DNA of 64,000 nucleotides from Paenibacillus xylanexedens (GCF_007680605.1 NZ_VEIO01000001.1:1798001-1862000); one strand, 5' to 3'; positions 38,108-47,495 are shown, counted from the first letter of the stretch. Made by a program: numbers and translations. Notes: generated from the letters alone by a model not told the origin.

Positions 38108-39301
38108 ATGATGCAGCCTAACAGTCGGGTAGAAATGGATGATAAATCATTTGAGATTTTGAAACGGACGATGAGAAATGTGGTTATTCCGCATAGAGAG
38201 CGAAAGCTAAACCCTTCGTTTAAGTTGGACATGCCCGAAGTGGTTGCATTGAAACTGACCAATCGATGCAATCTGCGATGCAAGCACTGTTACCAGTGGA
38301 ATGAGTCGGGCTATCATCACGATATGGACAAAACGGAACAAAATATGGACATGGACCTTGCTGTTTTTCAGCGCGTATTGGAAGAAACTCATAATACGAA
38401 GTCCAGACTATATTTATGGGGTGGAGAGCCGCTTTTCCACCGGGATATTCGTGGTATTCTCGACTTTCTTGAAAAAGACCCCCGTGAAACAACGATTTGT
38501 ACTAACGCATACCTGATCGAGAAGTTTGAAGATGAGTTGTGTCGTATCTCACCTCACCTTGAGTTACTTATTGCCATTGAAGGGTTTGAGAAAGAACATG
38601 ATCTGATACGTGGAAAAGGATCCTTTGACAAAGTGATGAAACAGATCGACCGGCTGATGGAACTACGTAAAGAAGGAAAGTTTCAGGGGAAACTATCGAT
38701 ACACACGGTCATTAACGACAGTATGATTGGTCAACTACATCCATTAATGAAATTCTTTGAAGAAAAAGGGATTGATCTGGTTTTATTATGCTTTCCATGG
38801 TATATCTCGCATGAAACATCGGCAGAAATGGATACCTTTTTTCAGGAAAAATTCAATTGGCTTCATCCGATGGACCAGCAGCACCGCAGCAGCTGGCATG
38901 CTTTTAAATATCACATCAAACCCGAACATATCCCAGCACTAATGATGGATCTCAGGGCAATTAATGAACATACATGGAAAACACGGATTCGATACCAGCC
39001 TGGACTGGACTTTGATGAAATCGAAGATTTCGTGAGTGGTCGTTCAATGACTTCACGCTGTGCTTCGAATTGTCTGGCACTGAGTACAAGAGCAGATATT
39101 ACACCGACAGGCAATGTAAGTGCCTGTAAGTTTTTCTCCGAATTTTCTGTAGGCAACTTGCATGATCAATCATTATCGAATATTTGGCATTCCAAAGCTT
39201 ATGATCAAATACGAACCACATTAGGAAAACAGTTGTCACCCGCCTGTTCAAAATGCAATGTATTATACCTGCATGGCTCATCGTCGCTGACTCATATATG
39301 A
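38108..39301 (+). CDS. Radical SAM/SPASM protein 2
   Basis: This 397-residue radical SAM enzyme has CNLRCKHC (C54, C58, C61), LWGGEPLFHRD and a C-terminal SPASM-type region with cysteines in CASNCLA, VSACKFF and CSKCN. It is related to the preceding protein in layout but clearly divergent, so the two probably catalyse different steps. AAGGAAG precedes the ATG. Its stop overlaps the next start (ATGA). Confidence 0.88.
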   Translation: MMQPNSRVEMDDKSFEILKRTMRNVVIPHRERKLNPSFKLDMPEVVALKLTNRCNLRCKHCYQWNESGYHHDMDKTEQNMDMDLAVFQRVLEETHNTKSRLYLWGGEPLFHRDIRGILDFLEKDPRETTICTNAYLIEKFEDELCRISPHLELLIAIEGFEKEHDLIRGKGSFDKVMKQIDRLMELRKEGKFQGKLSIHTVINDSMIGQLHPLMKFFEEKGIDLVLLCFPWYISHETSAEMDTFFQEKFNWLHPMDQQHRSSWHAFKYHIKPEHIPALMMDLRAINEHTWKTRIRYQPGLDFDEIEDFVSGRSMTSRCASNCLALSTRADITPTGNVSACKFFSEFSVGNLHDQSLSNIWHSKAYDQIRTTLGKQLSPACSKCNVLYLHGSSSLTHI

Positions 39302-40347
39302 ACGAGCTCAACAAAAAAACTTGCCGGCTTGGCATACTTGGCAGTGCAGCTATTGTTAGCCGTGCTATTTTGGATGTCATCCCTTATGTACCACAGGTGG
39401 AAGTAGTAGCCATAGCTAATCGTACCCGCTCGAAGGCACTTCACCTGGCCCAACAATATTCCATACCCCATGTCCTGCACACTCTTGAGGAGGTACTGGA
39501 GCATCCTCATGTTGATGCCGTTTATATTGCACTTAGCAATGATCTCCATATGGAATGGGTTTTACGTGCACTTAAGGCTGGCAAACATGTGCTTGTAGAA
39601 AAACCTGCAGGATTAGGGGAAGGGGAGGCCCGACAACTTGCGAGTGCCCTGAATCAATCTCATTCACTCGTCTTCATGGAAGGGATAATAACTGCACATC
39701 ACCCCTGGCAATCTGCTCTCAAAGCCATTGTGAACTCCGGTCAATACGGCTTGTTACATCGGACAGAAACCCGTATTAGCATTCCAGCATCCAATAGTCA
39801 TCGTGATAATTATCGTAGTGTGAAACTCAAGGGCGGAGGCTGCTTTAATGACCTTGGTTGTTACTGGCTTCAATGGATACAGCATCTTGTAGGTCTAGAA
39901 GGAAGTCAAGCTTCAGCTTTTTCTAATTTTGATGGCCCGGATGGCTGTGACTGGACGTTTCATGCCAAACTTCGATATGGTAATGGGTTGGAAGCGAGTG
40001 TTTTGACTTCATTTGAGCTCCCATATAAAGCCATGCATACGCTTTATTTTGAGCGGGCAACAGTGGTTGTCCCGAACTTTTTCAGACCATTAACAGGTTT
40101 CTACAGCTTGAAAATTCGTCTGAATGATTCTAATCCGCATACTTTTTTAAAACAATTTGAACCCATGAATTATTATGTAAATCAACTACAGGAATTCGCC
40201 GAACGCTGTCTTCACCCAGATGATGGACAAGCTGAAGGATATTTAAGTATTGAACGAATGAAATGGCATCAAACGATTATGGATTATGCACAGCAACACG
40301 CAGCAATGAATCGCGAAACCGGAAACGGAGGGAGTCACTTCGAATGA
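39298..40347 (+). CDS. Gfo/Idh/MocA-family oxidoreductase of the island
   Basis: This 349-residue NAD(P)-dependent oxidoreductase has an N-terminal Rossmann fold (CRLGILGSAAIVSRAIL), the EKP motif HVLVEKPAG and a C-terminal alpha/beta domain. Members oxidise or reduce sugar hydroxyl/keto groups, often on NDP-sugars in biosynthetic clusters. The start at 39298 overlaps the previous stop by 4 nt and opens directly into the family N-terminus; an upstream ATG (39253) lies deep in the previous gene. It overlaps the nucleotidyltransferase start by 4 nt. Confidence 0.88.
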   Translation: MNELNKKTCRLGILGSAAIVSRAILDVIPYVPQVEVVAIANRTRSKALHLAQQYSIPHVLHTLEEVLEHPHVDAVYIALSNDLHMEWVLRALKAGKHVLVEKPAGLGEGEARQLASALNQSHSLVFMEGIITAHHPWQSALKAIVNSGQYGLLHRTETRISIPASNSHRDNYRSVKLKGGGCFNDLGCYWLQWIQHLVGLEGSQASAFSNFDGPDGCDWTFHAKLRYGNGLEASVLTSFELPYKAMHTLYFERATVVVPNFFRPLTGFYSLKIRLNDSNPHTFLKQFEPMNYYVNQLQEFAERCLHPDDGQAEGYLSIERMKWHQTIMDYAQQHAAMNRETGNGGSHFE

Positions 40348-41114
40348 AAACAGTGATTCTATGTGGAGGTTTAGGTACAAGACTTGCAGAGGAAACGAGA
40401 GTACGCCCTAAACCTATGGTTGAGATCGGTGACATGCCCATTTTGTGCCACATTATGCATATCTATAGTTCGCAGGGGTTTCACGAGTTTGAGCTCGCTC
40501 TGGGATATAAATCTAATAATATTAAAAAGTATTTTCTGGATTACCCGTTTTTATATAACGATTTCTCGGTGAGTCTGGATCAAAATCAAACCGATTTACT
40601 AACAGCAACCAAACTGAACTGGAAAATCAATCTAATCGATACGGGACAAGCCACAATGACCGGGGGAAGAATAGCGCGATTGAAACAGCGTCTACACGGT
40701 GAACCCTTTATGTTAACTTATGGCGACGGTATAGGAGATATCGATCTTCATAAGCTGATCAGCTTCCATAAAAGTCATGGCAAGCTTGTAACCGTAACAG
40801 CAGTTAGACCCAAAGCCCGCTTTGGCATAATGAAATGTCAGGATCGTACAGTAACTTCCTTTCAAGAGAAGGGACAGTTATCTGACGAATGGATAAACGC
40901 AGGTTTTTTTGTTATGGAACCAGAGGTATTGGATTATATCGATGGAGATCAGACAGAGTTAGAGCGCCATGTATTACCAGAACTTGCTCATCAGGGGCAA
41001 TTAATGGCCTATTATCATGAAGGTTATTGGGCGTGTATGGATACGATTCGGGACAAACAGGAATTGGAACAATTATGGGAGGAAGGGAATGCACCATGGA
41101 AAATATGGGGTTAG
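40344..41114 (+). CDS. Sugar-1-phosphate nucleotidylyltransferase, RfbF-like
   Basis: This 256-residue enzyme resembles glucose-1-phosphate cytidylyltransferase: MKTVILCGGLGTRLAEETRVRPKPM (read in parts as VILCGGLGTRL and RPKPMVEIG), DTGQATMTGGRI, LTYGDGIGDI and INAGFFVMEPEVLDYIDGD. It would activate a hexose-1-phosphate as an NDP-sugar. The start at 40344 has GGAGGGAG 9 nt upstream and overlaps the previous stop. CTP use is inferred from family resemblance and is not certain. Confidence 0.88.
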   Translation: MKTVILCGGLGTRLAEETRVRPKPMVEIGDMPILCHIMHIYSSQGFHEFELALGYKSNNIKKYFLDYPFLYNDFSVSLDQNQTDLLTATKLNWKINLIDTGQATMTGGRIARLKQRLHGEPFMLTYGDGIGDIDLHKLISFHKSHGKLVTVTAVRPKARFGIMKCQDRTVTSFQEKGQLSDEWINAGFFVMEPEVLDYIDGDQTELERHVLPELAHQGQLMAYYHEGYWACMDTIRDKQELEQLWEEGNAPWKIWG

Positions 41115-42241
41115 ATTCAATAGAATATGACCAATCTCGTACATTCAACCTTAAGTGGCAGCCTGGTTTCTTCGGAAATGAAATCATTGAAGAAGACTTG
41201 AACTATATAACTCAAAAATTGGAGCAGAGATATTTATTCTCAGGATGTCGGTTTTTAATTACCGGAGGTGGAGGGTTTATTGGTTACTACCTCGTGCTTG
41301 CCCTTTTACATATAAACAGGTCAGGCACACCGATTAAACATATTACTGTTTTGGATCGTTTTCCTAAAGGAATTCCTACATGGCTTGAACGACTTCAGGC
41401 CGTAGGAGAGCCCGTGACTGCAGTTGTCTTTGACGTGACTACGGATTCATTTTCTGATTATATCTCAGAGACTGATTATATCTTTCACATGGCATCCATC
41501 GCATCACCATCATTTTACCGGAAGTATCCGCTGCGTACGCTGGAAGCTAATGTATTTGGCCTGCAGCGCCTTTTACATAGTTGTCTGTCTCACCAACCGA
41601 AAGGCATATTATATTTTTCAAGCAGCGAGATTTATGGTAATCCCGATCCAGGGCATATACCAACCTCAGAACAATACAACGGTAATGTTGCTACCATTGG
41701 ACCGCGGGCTTGTTATGATGAGTCCAAACGGATGGGAGAAACGATTTGCTCATTGTATCATCAAGAGCATCAGCTCCCGGTGCGTATTGTTCGCCCCTTC
41801 AACAATTATGGTCCCGGGCTTGAGCTGAGTGATCAGAGAGTTGCTGCTGACTTTGCAAAAGCGATTATAGAAAAGCGAGCAATTGATATTCTATCCGATG
41901 GTACGCCAACCCGAACGTATTGTTACATCGCCGATGCCATCGTGGGGTATTTTAAAGTGATCACTCATTCTGAATTTGATGTATTTAATATTGGAGCCGA
42001 TTGCCAAGAAATCAGCGTATTCCGGCTGGCACAACTATTTGCTGAATGTTCAAGGGAACTAACAGGGTATTTTCCTGCACTTACATATCAAGAATCAGCT
42101 GATCCCCATTATTTGACTCATAACCCACAACGAAGATGCCCCAGCATTGAAAAAGCGAGACAAATACTGCGTTTTAATCCTGAAATCGGATTAGAACAAG
42201 GAATTCGGCGTTACTTGATCAGCTGCGGGGTGGGAAGATGA
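41096..42241 (+). CDS. NDP-sugar epimerase/dehydratase, UDP-glucuronate decarboxylase-like
   Basis: This 381-residue extended SDR has ITGGGGFIGYYL, active-site YDESK and RPFNNYGPGLE, close to UDP-glucuronate decarboxylases and related 4-keto-sugar enzymes. With the neighbouring NDP-glucose dehydrogenase it could give an NDP-pentose. The start at 41096 lies within the end of the previous gene (19-nt overlap) behind AAGGGA. An N-terminal extension of about 45 residues precedes the Rossmann motif. Other outcomes, such as 4,6-dehydration or epimerisation, cannot be excluded. Confidence 0.85.
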   Translation: MENMGLDSIEYDQSRTFNLKWQPGFFGNEIIEEDLNYITQKLEQRYLFSGCRFLITGGGGFIGYYLVLALLHINRSGTPIKHITVLDRFPKGIPTWLERLQAVGEPVTAVVFDVTTDSFSDYISETDYIFHMASIASPSFYRKYPLRTLEANVFGLQRLLHSCLSHQPKGILYFSSSEIYGNPDPGHIPTSEQYNGNVATIGPRACYDESKRMGETICSLYHQEHQLPVRIVRPFNNYGPGLELSDQRVAADFAKAIIEKRAIDILSDGTPTRTYCYIADAIVGYFKVITHSEFDVFNIGADCQEISVFRLAQLFAECSRELTGYFPALTYQESADPHYLTHNPQRRCPSIEKARQILRFNPEIGLEQGIRRYLISCGVGR

Positions 42242-43542
42242 ATGAGCGAGATTTCATAAATATTACTGTTGTTGGATTAGGTTTTGTTGGACTAACTGCC
42301 GCGCTGGGGTTTGCGGAAAAAGGCTATTCGGTAAAGGCATATGACTCGGATATCTATAAAACAATAGAATTGAGCAAGGGAGAACTTCCATTTCATGAGC
42401 CAGGTTTATCCACTATGCTGAACAAACATTTGAATGAAAATTTAGTACTGTGTGACAGTCTGGAGGAATCCCTTTCCGATGCTAAAATGATTTTTATATG
42501 TGTTGGTACTCCTTACCTTGAAGGGACAGGTCTTGATCTGTCTATGCTGCTTAATGTGGTTAAAGACGTATGTCGATTTTCATCTAAAGATCCTTATCCA
42601 AGCATCATAGTCAAATCAACTATTCCCCCAGGCACGATGCGCACCAAGATCAAGCCAGTTATAGAGGATTGCGGACTTCGAGTTGGACAAGACATCGGCT
42701 TGGCATACAATCCGGAATTTTTGAGAGAAGGTAACGCTTGGGATGACTTTATGCATCCTGATCGGATCATCATAGGTGAATTAGATGGGATAACGTCAGA
42801 TTTACTTGTAAAGCTTTATGAAAGTTTTTCTGTGCCATATGCCCAAGTGAGCGCAGAAACAGCAGAAATGCTCAAATTTTCTTCCAATGCATTGCTCGCA
42901 ACGATGATCAGCTTCGCAAATGAACAGGCACTCATTGCAGAACATATAGGACAGGTGAATATACCTGAGTTATTCCATCTCTTACACATGGATAAACGGT
43001 GGTCAGGTTCTCCGGCTGGAATGGTTAATTATGTTTATCCCGGCTGCGGATTTGGAGGATATTGTCTTCCTAAGGACACTCTTGCTCTGAAAAATACGGC
43101 AAGTCAATATGGTGTCGATGCTAAGATATTGAACGCTGTTATGGAAGTAAATCTTGATATATCTGAACATACGGTCAGAAAAGTAATCGGACGACTAAAA
43201 CACCGGGATGAACAAATCGGCATACTCGGTTTAGCTTTTAAACCTGGCAGCGATGATGTTAGGTACTCCCCCGCAGTAGGGATTATCGAAGCACTTCTGG
43301 ATGAGGGATGCACCAATCTCTCTGCTTATGATCCGATGGCTATGAGGAATTTTGAAGAGCACTACAGTCTTCCATTAAAGATGGCAAACTCCCTGGATGA
43401 AATCGTAGCAGGTAGTGATATTTGTGTCATTGTTACTGCCTGGCCAGAGTTTCAGACTCTAACCGATCATGCAAACGACATTCGGATAATAGATGCAAGG
43501 TATATGCTAACAAACAAAGAACCTGCTTTATATAGTGTTTAA
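42238..43542 (+). CDS. NDP-glucose 6-dehydrogenase (UDP-glucose/GDP-mannose dehydrogenase family)
   Basis: This 434-residue enzyme oxidises NDP-glucose to NDP-glucuronate using two NAD. It has the N-terminal VVGLGFVGLTAALGFAEKG, PGT motif STIPPGTMRT, catalytic cysteine in GCGFGGYCLPKDTLAL, and a C-terminal domain with GLAFKPGSDDVRYSP. The ATG overlaps the previous stop by 4 nt. It is last in the operon and is followed by a hairpin and a strong terminator. The product would be the substrate of the decarboxylase-like enzyme just upstream. Confidence 0.92.
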   Translation: MNERDFINITVVGLGFVGLTAALGFAEKGYSVKAYDSDIYKTIELSKGELPFHEPGLSTMLNKHLNENLVLCDSLEESLSDAKMIFICVGTPYLEGTGLDLSMLLNVVKDVCRFSSKDPYPSIIVKSTIPPGTMRTKIKPVIEDCGLRVGQDIGLAYNPEFLREGNAWDDFMHPDRIIIGELDGITSDLLVKLYESFSVPYAQVSAETAEMLKFSSNALLATMISFANEQALIAEHIGQVNIPELFHLLHMDKRWSGSPAGMVNYVYPGCGFGGYCLPKDTLALKNTASQYGVDAKILNAVMEVNLDISEHTVRKVIGRLKHRDEQIGILGLAFKPGSDDVRYSPAVGIIEALLDEGCTNLSAYDPMAMRNFEEHYSLPLKMANSLDEIVAGSDICVIVTAWPEFQTLTDHANDIRIIDARYMLTNKEPALYSV

Positions 43543-43609
43543 TAACGGAGCATTATAACATGTTTATCCGTTGCGAAGCGAACGACATGTCTCGCGGATA
43601 ATATAGATT

Positions 43610-43642
43610 AAAGGTACTTCTCCAGAGAGGTGCCTTTTTTTT
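43610..43642 (+). terminator. Terminator of the biosynthetic operon
   Basis: A 13-bp stem (43610-43622 with 43625-43637, two G-T pairs), a 2-nt loop and a T8 run. A further imperfect hairpin lies just upstream with arms TTATCC (43564-43569) and GGATAA (43596-43601). Confidence 0.88.
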
Positions 43643-43699
43643 ATGATAACATTCAGTCACTACATCATGATTGTGAAATATAACAACTAGTTCAGATTG

Positions 43700-43754
43700 A
43701 ATTATTAGACCTTAAGATATAGTTATTTTCCGAACCAAATCTGTCCGCTAAAAT
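43700..43754 (+). promoter_or_regulatory. Direct-repeat activator site and promoter of esterase 2
   Basis: AATTAT (43700) and AGTTAT (43721) are 21 bp apart. TAGTTATT (43720-43727) is followed after 21 nt by TAAAAT (43749-43754). The repeats are weaker than at other sites, but the geometry is identical. Confidence 0.6.
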
Positions 43755-43793
43755 TTATATCATAGATCCATCACATGCTAGGAGCGAATGACT

Positions 43794-44780
43794 ATGGATT
43801 TGCTGACACCATATATCTTAGAAGGAAATAACTCTTACCCTGCCATGATTATCTGTCCAGGCGGTGCTTATTCCACAAGAGCTTATCATGAGGGAGAGCC
43901 AGTCGCATTGTGGCTCAACCGTATTGGTATCTCGGCTTTTGTATTGAACTACAGAGTATCTCCACACCAACACCCTGCTCCGTTAGAGGATGCTCAGACA
44001 GCCATCCGTCTTGTTAGAGCAAACGCATCTGAATGGAATGTGGATTCAAAAAGGATTGGCATCATGGGATTCTCCGCGGGAGGTCACCTTGCATCAACAG
44101 TAGGGACCCATTTTGATCTCGGAAATCCTCATTCTAATGATTCAATCCTTAAGCAAAGCAGTCGTCCTGACCTCATGGTTCTTGGCTATCCAGTCATCAC
44201 AATGAACGATGAATTTACCAGTACAGGCAGCCGAGAAGCACTTTTGGGAGAACGGCAAACAGATCCCGATCTACTGAATCTATTATCCAACGAAAAGCAG
44301 ATTACTGCAGATACGCCACCGGCGTTTTTATGGCATACGGTTGAAGATAACGGTGTACCTTTGGAAAACAGTCTCCTGTTCGCAAATGGACTTCGTAAGC
44401 ACAAGATTCCATTTGCATTACATCTGTTCGAAAGTGGCATGCATGGAATTGGCTTGGCAGAAGATCATCTTGAGGCGCAGCATTGGCCAGTTTTGTGCGA
44501 GGAATGGTTGAAGAAAAGACAATTTATTACAACGAATCCCCAATGGGGATCATTTTCTACTCTGGGCGATATGTTGAGTGATGAGAAGGCTAGATCAATA
44601 CTGGATAGATATCTTCCAGAACTGGTACAGTCTCCGTACCTTGATTATACCAAAGGCTTTACTCTTAAAATGCTTTCTTCATTTCCACATTCACCTATAT
44701 CCAAAGAAATATTACAGTCAATTCATGCTGATTTGAGGCTTTTATGTGAAGAAGAATTAAAAAAGAATGGAGTTAATTGA
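43794..44780 (+). CDS. Alpha/beta-hydrolase esterase 2 with C-terminal helical module
   Basis: This 328-residue esterase is related to the one at 28216: oxyanion region IICPGGAYSTRAYHEGE, nucleophile GFSAGGHLAST, aspartate in the EDNGVPLENS region and histidine in GMHGIGLAE. Residues about 254-328 are the clearest copy of the helical module (STLGDMLSDEKARSIL, LPELVQSP, FTLKMLSSFP). It is probably a deacylase for imported glycosides. The ATG at 43794 is chosen because AGGAG lies 9 nt upstream; the ATG at 43788 is only 3 nt away. It abuts the GH78-like gene and is probably cotranscribed with it. Confidence 0.88.
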   Translation: MDLLTPYILEGNNSYPAMIICPGGAYSTRAYHEGEPVALWLNRIGISAFVLNYRVSPHQHPAPLEDAQTAIRLVRANASEWNVDSKRIGIMGFSAGGHLASTVGTHFDLGNPHSNDSILKQSSRPDLMVLGYPVITMNDEFTSTGSREALLGERQTDPDLLNLLSNEKQITADTPPAFLWHTVEDNGVPLENSLLFANGLRKHKIPFALHLFESGMHGIGLAEDHLEAQHWPVLCEEWLKKRQFITTNPQWGSFSTLGDMLSDEKARSILDRYLPELVQSPYLDYTKGFTLKMLSSFPHSPISKEILQSIHADLRLLCEEELKKNGVN

Positions 44781-47495
44781 ATGCATGAATTATGGAATGG
44801 AACCATTAAGACGCCCTACCTACAGTTTTATGCCGTGTTTACAATCACTAAAGATAAAAGCGGAGTCGTTCAACTTGCAGTAGAAACGGAACCAATGAAT
44901 CTAAACCTTTCTTTTGAACAGGTTCGTTTGAATGAAAACGTACTTTCGGCTAAAGGAATAGATCCATCAGGTCAGTCTTATGACATCGAACTTACTTTTC
45001 AACATCAAAATTGTACTGGATCAATCTCTTTACCATACATGGGTACTGTTCAGTTCTCGGGTGAAAAAGGGAGAGGGGCTTCCTTAAACGAGAAGCTTCA
45101 GCAGTATGGTGAAGCTTCTGTTCAGGAGAACCGCTACTGGAAAGGGAAATGGATATGGGATGTCAGGCAGCCCGAGGAGCAGGCAAATACCGAGCATCAC
45201 CTTGTATATTTCCGAAGAAGTTTCCACATCGATGAATCGATATCACCCAAATTGATGATTGATATTTCTGCAGACAGCAGATACAGACTTTATGTTAACG
45301 GTAAATCCGTTTCGATCGGTCCTTGTAAAGGGGATATGCACACTACATATTACGAATCCGTAGATGTAAGTGAACATCTAATTACAGGTAACAACGTACT
45401 TTCAGTAAAGGTTCTCCGTTATCCTGCGATGGAACCTTTCAAAATTGGAGAGGGAGGGCCTATTTCCGTTTGGCGCTCACAGTCTGCTGGCCTGCTAGTA
45501 GAGGCCTCATTACGAGACGAAACCGGCACTGAATTAATGTCACTGCACTCTGATGCAAACTGGCGTACCTATCGTCATCTCGGATACAGGCATGTGCCTA
45601 AACAGCTTATCCGTTGGATGGGAGGCGTAGAAGAAGTAGAAGGGAAAGGCGCACCGCAAGGCTGGGAGTTCCCCGAGTACGATGATTCTACCTGGGAACA
45701 TGCTGTCCCATTCGCCGAAACACATGGATTCGCCGGGATCCTTAGTCCATGGAACTTGTTACCTCGACCCATACCATTTATGTACGAAGAAGAAAAACAA
45801 TTTATAGAAGTAACAAAAGCAGCGGGAGTTGGAGTCGAAGAGACTGAACAGTTTCTACAAAATACGCTTGATAACACATCATCGCTGGTAATCCCAAGCA
45901 GACATAAAATCCAGGTGGATCTTGATGCCGGGAAATTGACAACCGGTTATCTCAACATACGGATGCGTAATGGCCGAGATGCTAAAGTAAGATTAATGGC
46001 CGCGGAGTGTTATGAATCTCACGAGAGCACTGAAATACAACGAAAAAAAGGAGATCGAGAAGACAGCACCGGACAGTTAATGGGCGAATTTGATACCTAT
46101 ATTGTTGCAGGACAAGGAAATGACACGGTTACGGATGAGATCTACGAGCCTTTCTGGTTCAGAACGTTCCGTTACGTTCGTTTGGAAATAGAAACAGAAG
46201 ATGCCCCGCTTGAACTGATGCAGTTGTCATACAGAGAATCCAGATATCCATTAGAAGTCAAAGCGAAATTTGAATCTTCAGATCAAGAACTTAACAAAAT
46301 TTGGGATCTTAGCGTTCGAACTTTACAACTGTGTATGCATGAAACTTATGAAGACTGCCCTTATTACGAACAACTCCAGTATGCGATGGATAGTCGACTC
46401 ATGATGCTGTTTACGTATAATGTTAGCGGCGATGACAGAATGGCAAGGCGAACCATAGAAGATTTTTATCGTTCGAGACAACCTTCCGGATTACTTCAGG
46501 CACGTTTCCCGTCGGTTGAGCCTCAAGTCATTCCATCTTTTTCACTTTACTGGGTAGATATGATCTCAGAGCATTTTGAGTTTAATGGGGACCTGCAATT
46601 AGTGGAGCAATATCGGCCTGCCATCATTGAATTAATGGATTGGTTTCATACAAGGTTAACGGATGACGGAATCGTTGGTGTTACTTCAAACCGATACTGG
46701 ACCTACTTCGATTGGGTTGACGCATGGCCGCTCGGTGCGCCGCCTGAGAGCGTGGATCGTCCCATGTTTTTGCTGAGTTTCATGTATGCAGCAGCGTTAA
46801 GGAAATCCGCAACATTATTACATGCTACAGGCTGGAGTCAAGCTGCATCAACAATGGAATCGAGAGCAGAACAAGTGTGTAATGCCTTGAGAAAGCTTGC
46901 CTGGTCAGAAGAACGTCAGTTATTTCGCGACATGCCTGGGCTGGAGATATATAGTCAGCACACTCAGATTATATCGATCCTTGCAGGAGCAATCGAAGGA
47001 GAAGAAGCCCGACGACTGATGGAACGCACACTGGAAGAGCAAATTCACCGGGTAACGCTGCCGTTCTCGTATTTAATGATTCAAGCTTTAAAGAAAGTGG
47101 GGCTACAGCATAAAATATTTGGACTGTGGGATCGCTGGCGTGTATTCGCTTCACAAGGTTTGACGACGCTTCCAGAGATGGAAGTGAATCCAAGAAGCGA
47201 TTGTCATGCTTGGAGTGCTGTTCCACTGGCTGAATTCCCGGCTACTATTCTAGGTGTAACACCCGCTGATCCGGGAGCAACTACCATTAGAATTGAACCG
47301 CACATTGGTAAACTAGACTGGGCGAAGGGTAGTGTGGCAACCAAGCAGGGATTGATTGAGATCGAATGGCATATTGAGGAGCATCAATTTTTGTTAAAAG
47401 CTAAATTACCTGTAGGGACATCAGCAATTGTTAAGCTTCCAGATGGTACGGAGCATTCATTCCATGGTGCAGAAACCTTTACTTGTATCATATGA
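44781..47495 (+). CDS. GH78-like alpha-L-rhamnosidase with N-terminal beta-barrel-like domain
   Basis: This 904-residue protein has a C-terminal (alpha/alpha)6 region that follows GH78 layout, but the usual DCPQRDE motif reads EDCPYYEQLQYAMDSR, and the second catalytic region reads GLTTLPEMEV instead of GATTIWERW. It is therefore a divergent member, possibly with altered specificity. Beta domains with carbohydrate-binding-like strands precede it (about 120-350). Residues 1 to about 95 (LWNGTIKTPYLQFYAVFTI onwards) resemble the small lipocalin-like barrel often fused to serine hydrolases, an unusual partner. There is no signal peptide and no C-terminal helical module. It starts immediately after esterase 2. 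The glycosidase fold is likely, the sugar specificity is uncertain. Confidence 0.78.
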   Translation: MHELWNGTIKTPYLQFYAVFTITKDKSGVVQLAVETEPMNLNLSFEQVRLNENVLSAKGIDPSGQSYDIELTFQHQNCTGSISLPYMGTVQFSGEKGRGASLNEKLQQYGEASVQENRYWKGKWIWDVRQPEEQANTEHHLVYFRRSFHIDESISPKLMIDISADSRYRLYVNGKSVSIGPCKGDMHTTYYESVDVSEHLITGNNVLSVKVLRYPAMEPFKIGEGGPISVWRSQSAGLLVEASLRDETGTELMSLHSDANWRTYRHLGYRHVPKQLIRWMGGVEEVEGKGAPQGWEFPEYDDSTWEHAVPFAETHGFAGILSPWNLLPRPIPFMYEEEKQFIEVTKAAGVGVEETEQFLQNTLDNTSSLVIPSRHKIQVDLDAGKLTTGYLNIRMRNGRDAKVRLMAAECYESHESTEIQRKKGDREDSTGQLMGEFDTYIVAGQGNDTVTDEIYEPFWFRTFRYVRLEIETEDAPLELMQLSYRESRYPLEVKAKFESSDQELNKIWDLSVRTLQLCMHETYEDCPYYEQLQYAMDSRLMMLFTYNVSGDDRMARRTIEDFYRSRQPSGLLQARFPSVEPQVIPSFSLYWVDMISEHFEFNGDLQLVEQYRPAIIELMDWFHTRLTDDGIVGVTSNRYWTYFDWVDAWPLGAPPESVDRPMFLLSFMYAAALRKSATLLHATGWSQAASTMESRAEQVCNALRKLAWSEERQLFRDMPGLEIYSQHTQIISILAGAIEGEEARRLMERTLEEQIHRVTLPFSYLMIQALKKVGLQHKIFGLWDRWRVFASQGLTTLPEMEVNPRSDCHAWSAVPLAEFPATILGVTPADPGATTIRIEPHIGKLDWAKGSVATKQGLIEIEWHIEEHQFLLKAKLPVGTSAIVKLPDGTEHSFHGAETFTCII

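Noticed and set aside
36959..39301. RiPP cluster built around the two radical SAM/SPASM proteins
   Set aside because: No small precursor peptide with a ribosome site was found beside them, and the other operon genes are sugar and carrier enzymes.
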